From Asterochloris sp. CNOR1 (taxonomy: Eukaryota; Chlorophyta; Trebouxiophyceae; Trebouxiales; Trebouxiaceae), in NCBI GenBank assembly GCA_963969365.1, contig OZ017746.1, positions 3,968,001 through 4,032,000 on the forward strand: a stretch of DNA of 64,000 nt, in the 5' to 3' direction. Numbering within the stretch: position 1 is the first letter of the stretch; each line of letters begins with the position of its first letter. Under the pieces are notes generated by a model. That model was not told the DNA's origin and did not search any database. It saw only the letters and a program-made list of their open reading frames with translations. This document shows, piece by piece, positions 56,086 through 64,000 of this stretch. A program made the translations under genes and the position numbers.

Positions 56086-56606
56086 GAGACATGGAGCTGA
56101 CAGACAAACCTGCAACATATGTTGCTTGGCGTCCAGTTGAGCCACTTGAAATGGCAGGCAGACCAAATTCCACTGTGATGCTGTGGCAAGCAACTCTGGC
56201 ATTTATTCGGCTTCGCTTCAGGCTGAGCACCAAGAGGGCAATGCATCTCCTGTACCAGCAAGTGCAGAGCCCAGCAGTTTGGAGCCACCTGCAGGAGGTA
56301 GCCTTAGGCAGGCTGGCCATGGCTCAGCCCAGCCTGAAGGCCACTCATGACGTGCAGGCTCTGCAGCAAGTAGGAAATTGGCTAGGAGTTGCATTGGTCA
56401 ACATGTCATCAACGTCAGGCATGAGGCTCACCCTGCACCCCACCCAGGGAGCAGACAGATAAGGGTGTCACCACAGCAGCTGCATGCTTGAAAGAAGACA
56501 AATTTGAGACTGGGCCTTTTCACAGGCTTCTGGGCGCCAACAGAGGAATTTGGGGAGAGGGAGGAGGACCCCACCAGTTTACCCGTTCTGGGTCCCTGCG
56601 GCGCCC
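56086..56606. other. Intergenic region between HINT and the following plus-strand gene
   Basis: About 520 bp that must hold the HINT 3' UTR and the promoter of the next gene. A 155-codon open frame spans most of it and overlaps the last HINT exon in another frame; it has no recognisable similarity. Confidence 0.4.
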
Positions 56607-59600
56607 ATGCCTCAGCAGCATGGAAAAGTCGAGGTGAGCATTTCTCGTGCGTCTGCTGCTTGTTCGCATCCCCCGAGCTTTGCCCCCGAGCAAGTGCCCT
56701 GAGATGGCGCTTGTTGTCCGTGCCTCTAAGGCTGCACACCTCAAGCACAGCTTGCACGGCATGAGTGCAACGCCTTGCCCAGGTGGAGCTCGGTGCCTGG
56801 CAAATGCTGAAGATCAGCTCAGAGGCTTGCAGCATTGCGTTATGTGCATTCCCATGGCGTCACCTCTGCACCCGTGGCGTGCCCGGCATGCCTGTCGCAC
56901 CATCTTGGACATCAGCCTGCGCAGCGGTGAGGCCGCTACTCAGCATAGCTGCGCAGCTGGTCCTCAATGATGTTATGGCACCGCGCAGCAGATTGCCGCA
57001 GCTCCTGCGGGGTCGCACACACACAACTGCGGGTAGGGACGCACACTCTGGCGCACAATGCGCTGCCCCCCGTGCCTGCTGCAGGGGCAGGAAAGCGCTG
57101 GGCAGTCCACACTCGTGGTCAAAATTGTCAAGATCGCGCCTGCAAACACACACTTCCGCTCGCCGCACAGCACGCACAGTGTGTCCGTCCACGAGCCCTC
57201 CACAGACTGCCAGGTCACCTTCAGTGCCGTCTATCAGCCCCCCAACCTGCTGGAGCGCCCCAAGGTGCATACAGCACTCAGTGCTGGCCTCCTCCTGGAA
57301 TGATGGACCGCTCTGCTTGGCAGCAGCATTTGGGGCTGGCCAGCAGACAGCCTCAGCTACATGTCCAGTAGCAGAGGAGGTGGCTTGGTGGTCTTACCCC
57401 AGAATCTCATGGGAAGGGTCCACACCAATGCGCCTGGTGTTTCAGCTGCACAGGAGTCTGGACGATCTGCTTGCTTGCGGGCAGCTGCGTCCAAGCTGTG
57501 CAATTGTTGCAAGCGGCCCCTGTTAGCTGCTGGATGTCAGCCTGCTGCTGCCAGCCCAATCAGACGGCACTGCCACATGGGCTCTGCGGCTGGTTGCAGG
57601 TGTTCCACCAGGATGTGCTGGCCTCCCTGCTGGCACCAGACAGCGCGCAGTATGCTGTCAGGACGGCACATGAGGTGTTCACAGCCTACCAGCAGAGCCA
57701 CATGAGCCTGCCAGACATCTTCCAGGAGCACGATGCGCTGGGCCTGTCTGAGGGCATGGCAGGTGCGCATGCAAGAGCAGCTTCAAAATGGAGCTGGACT
57801 CGTTATCAAGTGTTGGCAGCATGCTGTAGAGGGGCTGAGCCCAGGCAGGCAAATGCAGCACGCCGTCTAAGGCCCCAGCTGCCTGCATTATGGGAGTTGG
57901 ATGGAGTTCAACATGGGGGCTGTTGCCTACTGCTTGCCTAAGCTGTGACTCACATTGGTGGCAGCCCCTTCAGTGCCTGGGAGGGCTTTGACTGTCTGTC
58001 AAGTGTGCCCTGTCGTGCCGCCTCTGCCTGCTGCCGTCTTCAAAGCTAGGTCAAGTCGACCTCGGCCGTCTATGTGCAAACCCTCCACAGGCCATCAGGC
58101 TGAATGGGCCCACCCCCAGGTAGGGGCAAACCCCAAGCCATGCCCCATCCCCCATCTGCTCTGGTGCTGCTGCAGTGGTCAGGCTGGAAAACGACTACAT
58201 TGGGCTCCTGATGGCGGTGGACTCCGACCGGGATGAGGACTTCCTGCCTCCAGAGGGTTGCATTGCTCCCTGCCCCATCACACCTGAAGGCAAGCACTCA
58301 GCACAGCGGTTACACAGTTGCACCTGACAGCCAGCGCCCCACTCAGCCATGCTTCCCGACCCTCCTCAGACTTTGAGGCAAGCCGTCCTCCCTGCTGAAG
58401 CCTACTGCCCCATGACAGTCACCTGGCAGCTGGCCAGAGGTCTGCCTGCCTGCCAGCCACGCACCTGCATCTGGCCTGTATCAACCTGGGCAGCTGCAGA
58501 TTGTAGAGCCATTAGCTGCAACAGGAGCTTCTCCCTCACCAGGCGCCTGCCTTTCTTGTGCCTGCTGCCTTAAGTTTAACGGTGCTCGCACAGGAGCTCT
58601 GGGAATGCAGGTCCTGATGCATACTGTCTCAACTGGTTGCATCCCAAGCTGTTGTGACATATCTGGCCGAGTCGTGCAGGGGTTCATGTATAGACGTCCA
58701 AACGGCTGTCACTGGACTGGCTGCTTGCATATCAAGATACAATGGGCTGGGCTGGTGCAGGGGCCCCAGTGGAGATTGGTCCTGATGGCACAACCACCTC
58801 GACCTCCCCGTACTTGATTCACCCGCCGGGTCTGGGAGCGGCCAAGGAATTTCTGAAGAGGGCCATCACAAAGCAGCACGCCTCCTCCCTGGCTGCCCAC
58901 ATGGTGCCTGACGCGGAGGGCATGGCGGACCTCAGCGCCCTGCAGCAGTCCGCCGAAGGGCAGCACGTGGATGCAGCTGCAGCAGCTGCTGCGGGGCTGC
59001 CTGGCACCACAATCGCGGTGGCAGACCCTGCTGCTGCTGCATCTGCGGCTGCAGCCACAGCTGACGCATCAGCTGAGCAGGTGAGGCATTGTCGCCGTGC
59101 TGGCTGGTTCTGCCAACCAACCATCATGTGCCACGGTGCCTGGCATATGTGCAGCCCGGCGATGTGTGCATGCATCTCAAGAAGGCTGGGGAAGGCTTCA
59201 GCAATTATGTAAGGCCTGCCCTGGCGCAGATTGCAGTCACATCTGCTGCTCCTGGGCTGGAGTGTCAATCATCACTGTGACATGGTCTCAGACCCCCTGA
59301 CTAGTCTTTGCGGTGTGCTGCCTCTCAGGTCTGCCACCTGCATTAGGTCAGCATAGCTCCAACAAGCTCTGTCCCTCCTGCTGCAGCCTGTGGTGCACCA
59401 GCACCATCAACTGCCCCAGACTGTGCTGGCAGCTGATGGCAGCCACGGCGGGGACAAGCCTAAGACATTCCTCCTCATCTGGGCTGACACAGCGGAGCCT
59501 GTGAAGCTCACGCCCTCCCTGTTGCTCTGCTACGTACTGTTGACGTCACGAAGGGTGAGCATAGCAGCCTGCTGAAGCGACCCTGCAGGGAGAAGGTGGC

Positions 59601-62600
59601 TGTGGGCATGCCGTGCACGTCCTGGCACTGGCAGCAGGCAAACGTTGGTCTTGCACTGCTGGTCTTTGCAGTCGTGTGTTGCCAGCTGCCTTGTGCCGAC
59701 CAACAAGCAGGAAAGGCTCTAATAGGACAGGCTCCAGTGCGGTTGATGCGTGAGCAACCTCGCTCTGTTGCTGCAAAGCACTGCCTGTTCGGGCAGTTTG
59801 CAGCTGCACAGTGGCCACCTGTCTTCGTTCCCTGCCAGCAAAGGGAAACTCAGTGTCTGAGCCCCTCTGCAGCCGTCCTCTCAGCAACCAATTTCTTGCC
59901 TTCATGCAGGAGAATGCGATGTTTCTGAGGATGGCGTCTGGCCTGGGCTTTGCCCAGATTGGCGACTATGTTGCCAGCTTCTTCTACCTCTTCAAGCGCA
60001 GGGGCCACAGGTGCGTCCTAGCCAGCACGCTTACGGAGGCCTGACAAGCGCGCCTCCTCCAGAGTCTGCTAAGCACGGTCATTTCAGTGGCGTACCTGCT
60101 GGAATGCTTTCTGCAACTTGCTCTGCCAGCTGGAAGGAAGCCTTGCCCTGCCAGAAGGACGCCTGGACTTGAGACTGTGAGGTATCATCAGATCTTTGGC
60201 CTGACCATCACACCAGTGAGCACACCTGGTGAAATACCACACTCAGCCCTTCAAACAAATTGCATTCACTTTTCAGCTGCTGCCATGGCACCAGTTGTGC
60301 AGAGCAATGGTTTCCTCACAAGTAGGAGCTAGCAACCCCTCAGTGACACCCCTCAAGCTTGCAGGTTGAAGTGCTGGGAGTGCGGCGTGAAGAAGAAGGC
60401 GCCCTGTGGGCAGACGCAGCGCAGCGATCTTCCCTGGTGCTGCCATCGACGGCTGGGGGAGTGGGTCAACCTGTTGACCATTGGGCATGATGAAAACGGC
60501 AACATCGTCTTCCATGGTGAGCACAACTGGCTATTTGTGCAGCTCCTCAAAGTCCATGGTGGGGTGGGGCAGGGTAGGGTCGCCAGCAGGCTGAAGGGGC
60601 ACACAGCCGCACCTGCCATACCATTGGTGAGCCCACTTGGCTGCCTGTGCAGCTCCTTGTGAAGTCTATTGTGGTACAGGGCATGGGCTCTGGCTGGCCA
60701 CAGGGCCATGTAGGCCCCCATGGCAATGCAGGCTCAGCTTCTTGTTGCGGTCTTGATGCCAATACGGCATCTACTGTGCACGCAGTACAAAACAGTCAGT
60801 GTGGAGCGGGGTGAGGGCACTGACAAGCGGCAGGGATATGCAGCTCCAGAATGCCTGCTGAGCATGTGCCAGCCCTCATAGGATGCCAGGGGCCACGCAG
60901 CTTAAGCTCATCCCAGCTCCTTGCCTTCAAACAATTTGAGCTGCCTGCCCAATAATGTGCTCCGGGCTGGTTTTGGGCTGCCAGAAGAGCTGGTGATGAG
61001 GCAGTGGGCCTGCATCTCCAGCATGCAGGGATAGCACATATTTGCTGAGACCAGCCATGTTTATATGAGCAGGTGTCCATTGCCCTGCAATCATGGCTGT
61101 GTCACTTCACCCTGCGGCCTCCAAATGTATTGCAAAGTTGTCTTTGCGAGCAAGTCTGGCCCCTCTGCAGGCGTGGACCGTTTCTTCCTTACGCTGCTGC
61201 CCCCCAAGAAGTCTTTGGACGACCCGAATTCCATGGAGGCCCAGCTGGCCTTTAAGCCTGCTGATGAGCAGATCGTGCCCCTTCGGCAGGTGGGTACTGG
61301 TGGAAGTGTTGTGGCGGTGGCATCCAGCAGCAATCTGTGGTTCAGCAGCAAGCACAGCACTTCTGTGCAAGGCGCTGCAAGCTGATGCTGCCACTGCAGC
61401 AGGTCTGTGTCATGCATCCTGAGCCTCCTCACTCAGCCTGCTTCAGCTAACAACAGGGCTTGTGCAGAAAGCAGCCAGCTGCGGCTTGAGGTCCCAGCAG
61501 CAACTCCATTCAACTTGCAACCTCTGTATCACAGGGTCAGCCACAGCATGAGTGGCCTCACAAGGTCGCACTGCCCCTGACCAGTGATACATAGGTTGCT
61601 GACCTGAAGCATTGCGCCGCAGTGCATGCGCATCTGAGCAGGCTGCCTGCCATGCGCAGCTGTCCTGGGTGCCTGCAGGTCTGCGCCGCACAGCCACAGC
61701 ACCCTACAACCACGCTGCAGAAAGCGTTGTCGCGGCTGGCGCCCACTTGCCACAAGCTGTGGAGCGCTTTTGACTGGATTGCGGAGCAGGTCATGCTGGT
61801 GAGTTTGCCAGCTGTAAGATATAGCAACTCTTTCAAGAGGAGCTTGTGCAGCAGGTTCTCTTTGGTTACTCTGAGTTTGGCCCAACATTTACACGAAGGC
61901 GGCCGCCCTGTGTGTCCATTATGCAGCCATGCTCCTCATTCGCTTTTTGGTGCTGCAGATTGTAGGCCACCACAATGAGGAGGCGGCTGCCCGGATGCAC
62001 GCCTGGCTGGAACGTACTTCCTTCTTCAAGGTGCCCCGCTCGCACCAGGACGAAGTTGCAGATCAGTGCGGGAAGTTGTTCGAGCAGGTAGGCATCTCTT
62101 TAGGCACAAGGGCAGACGCAGCTTGCGGGCAAAGCCTGTAGGGGGCCTACAGCGGGAAGCAGCAATTGCGCAGATGTGTTGCGGCAAGTGGCAGAAGGAA
62201 CTTGTGTGAGCACAAGGGCAGGACTCCCTCAGCAAGGGGTGCAAGGTAAGCTGAGTTTGCAGGCGCCTGGCTGGCTCTGGGCAGGTGGGTACAGGCGGGC
62301 TGCTCCAGCCGAGTGCAGCACGGATTGGGTAGGCAGGGAGTGCCGCCAAGCACTTGCCTCAAGGAAGCTGCTCAAGCAGGTGAGCAGACGTGCAGAGGCA
62401 GCTGTGCAGGAGTTCGTTGGGCAAGCACAGGTTCATCTGGGAAGGCAGTCTACATTGCCAGGTGCACCGCCCTCCTACTGCTGCCTCGAGTGACAGATGC
62501 TGTGTGCTGCCGGCTGGTAGGTTGTCCGATGTTGTTCGCTTGCCAATCCCTGCATGCACAGAGCCACTGCTGTACATGATGGCTGTTGTCAGGCGCCCCA

Positions 62601-64000
62601 GCAGTCGTGGGATGCTGCCAGAGTTGCAGTGGGCCCAATGTCAAAAGTGGCGTCAAGGGCTGTGGCTGAGTGCCAAAGCTTTCTGGTCTCTGTGATTGCC
62701 GCTCTTGCCAGGGCAAGGGTGGCCCCTGATCTGGGTCACATGAACACAGCTGACCTCCCCCCAGCGCAGCAGCTGGTGTCCCTACATGATTCAGGGTTGC
62801 CCAGCACAAATTGGGCACAAGGGCACCACTTGACCTGAACAAAACTCACACCCCACTGCAGTTGATCGACGAGCTGCTGCCCATGGTGGAGGGCGCCCCC
62901 AACCTGGGGGGCCACAACAGGACAGGGGAGTCCATGAAGGCCATCAAGGCGCGCACCAAGCCGCACCAGGGGGACAGTGGGATCCAGGGCAATCAGCGTG
63001 GCAGCGGTGGCCAGCAGGGAGGGCCTGCCACGCCCATGATGGACCCCAGCAGCCTGAACGTCAATTACTACACCAGTGAGTGCACACCAGTCACCTGTGT
63101 TCGGCTCTTTTGCATCTTGCGCGAGGTTTTGCATTTCTTGCCTCGCATACAAGGTATTCCAGAAAGTCCATACTGCACCTTTGATATCGATGATACTTGC
63201 GGCAACTTGCACTGTTGAAGTCCAGAGGCCATGCAACGGGGCGCATGTGTCTCCTCAGGTACATTGGCTCCATCTGCATGCAGCTATCAGAACTGTGCCC
63301 CATGCAAGCCTGCCTTGCAGCGAAGCCTTGGCAGGCCTCCTGGCTGGCACCCTGATGGGTGCGTACCTTGCCTCACGCAAGCCTACCACTACAGAGGTGC
63401 CCACAGCATCTGGCCAGGCCTGCAGGCAGTGCTCCCCATGGTTGCTGGTGCTGGGGATGTGGCCATAGTTGCTGTTGATTGCTAGTGTTGGGTACTTCTG
63501 ACCAGCACAGGCTGAAAGAGTCACATGAACCCTGCGGATGCGGCCAAGCTGCCTGCTTGCTTGCATGGGCAGCAGCATCAAGTCTGTAAGCCGCCTGCAC
63601 TGACACCTGCACATGCCTCTGCCGCCAACTGCCCCGCCACAGGCATGCAGATTGTGGACCAAGCAAGGCCCCCTGCCCCCTCGCCCTCCACAGCTGACGC
63701 ATGCACACATTCCTCTGCAGCCCTGGACCCTGCCACGGGCATGCAGATCTCGCTGCCCATGACGATGAACCCAGATGGCTCCTACAGCCTGCCACCTGGA
63801 GGAATGATGGCAGACCCTAGCCAGCCGCCGCAACCCTACCTGCCACCCTATGCACAGGCGCAGGCTGCCACAGAGGAGGGTGGGGAGGGCACCCAGTCTC
63901 AGCCAGATGCAGGCAAGCTGAGCTTACAGTCAGCAAAGGGACTCTGCGGGTGAAGCCAGCGGGCACAGAAGCAGTCAAGTCCCATCCACTGGGACTGCAG
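56607..64000 (+). CDS. Large multi-exon gene of unknown function (may continue past the window)
   Basis: I do not recognise the family. A plausible start is ATG 56607 (MPQQHGKVE, exon 56607-56633), spliced in phase 0 to about 57092-57265 (STLVVKIVKIAPANTHF, CQVTFSAVYQPPNLLERP). Further exons read LASLLAPDSAQYAVRTAHEV (about 57601-57760), ENDYIGLLMAVDSDRDEDFL (about 58176-58288), GAAKEFLKRAITKQHASSLA with an Ala-rich tail (about 58742-59080), TFLLIWADTAEPVKLTPSLL (about 59387-59552) and FLRMASGLGFAQIGDYVASF (about 59909-60010). Then come CWECGVKKKAPCGQTQR and WVNLLTIGHDENGNIVFHG (about 60365-60516; paired cysteines may bind metal), RFFLTLLPPKKSLDDPNSME (about 61120-61288), LWSAFDWIAEQVML, MHAWLERTSFFKVPRSHQDE (about 61960-62086), LIDELLPMVEGAPNLGGHNR (about 62862-63074) and a Pro/Gly/Gln-rich exon from about 63640. 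Whether one or two genes is unclear. Confidence 0.55.

Noticed and set aside
1-64000. Intact transposons, retroelements or integrated virus block
   Set aside because: I found no reverse transcriptase, transposase, integrase, long terminal repeats or capsid gene. The only virus-related item is the single protease homologue.
1-64000. tRNA or rRNA genes
   Set aside because: I scanned for the GGTTCGA-type T-arm and rRNA core motifs and saw no convincing structure; a covariance-model search could still reveal one.

Overview
This 64 kb window is nuclear DNA of a flagellated green alga, most likely a chlorophyte and possibly a trebouxiophyte (inference). Protein families are eukaryotic or plant-like. 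Almost every gene is cut by many short spliceosomal introns with GT donors and (T)GCAG acceptors, and codons and introns are moderately GC-rich. An axonemal dynein implies cilia, and a short interstitial run of plant-type telomere repeats (CCCTAAA) is present. No rRNA, tRNA, intact transposon or CRISPR array was recognised.

Layout. 1-7717 (+) is the 3' part of an outer-arm axonemal dynein heavy chain. 7866-10905 (-) is RimO, a radical-SAM methylthiotransferase. 11414-15677 (+) is a VID27/CYPRO4-like protein. 16174 to about 18210 (+) is mitochondrial COQ10. 18242-18997 (-) is a weak small gene. 19205-29342 (+) is a large unrecognised protein built from phase-1 symmetric exons and about eight copies of a helical repeat. 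30143-31160 (+) is the complete KEOPS subunit Cgi121/TPRKB. 31331-39747 (-) is an SPX-MFS (PHT5/VPT-type) vacuolar phosphate transporter. 40686-46206 (+) is an intron-containing homologue of the T4-type prohead core protease (peptidase S77). 47033 to about 50230 (-) and about 50600-54940 (-) are two neighbouring class 3 lipases, one with GHSSG and one with a Ser-to-Cys change at the nucleophile. 55231-56085 (+) is a complete HINT/HIT nucleotide hydrolase. 56607 to the window end (+) is a large unrecognised gene.

The genes do not form one pathway; this is ordinary eukaryotic gene packing with convergent and divergent neighbours. Two things stand out. First, the prohead protease homologue keeps the whole phage catalytic core (the GEL-x-HP histidine and the G-x-SSRG serine, at phage-like spacing) but sits between a phosphate transporter and lipases with no capsid, portal or terminase gene beside it. 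This suggests a captured or domesticated viral maturation protease. Second, many genes carry decayed copies of their own exon pieces inside adjacent introns, typically 70-130 bp away, so local tandem duplication seems to shape introns, repeat proteins and minisatellites throughout the window.

Exon boundaries were read by eye from splice consensus, phase and protein similarity. They are exact for Cgi121, HINT, the first four COQ10 exons and the protease core, and approximate elsewhere.
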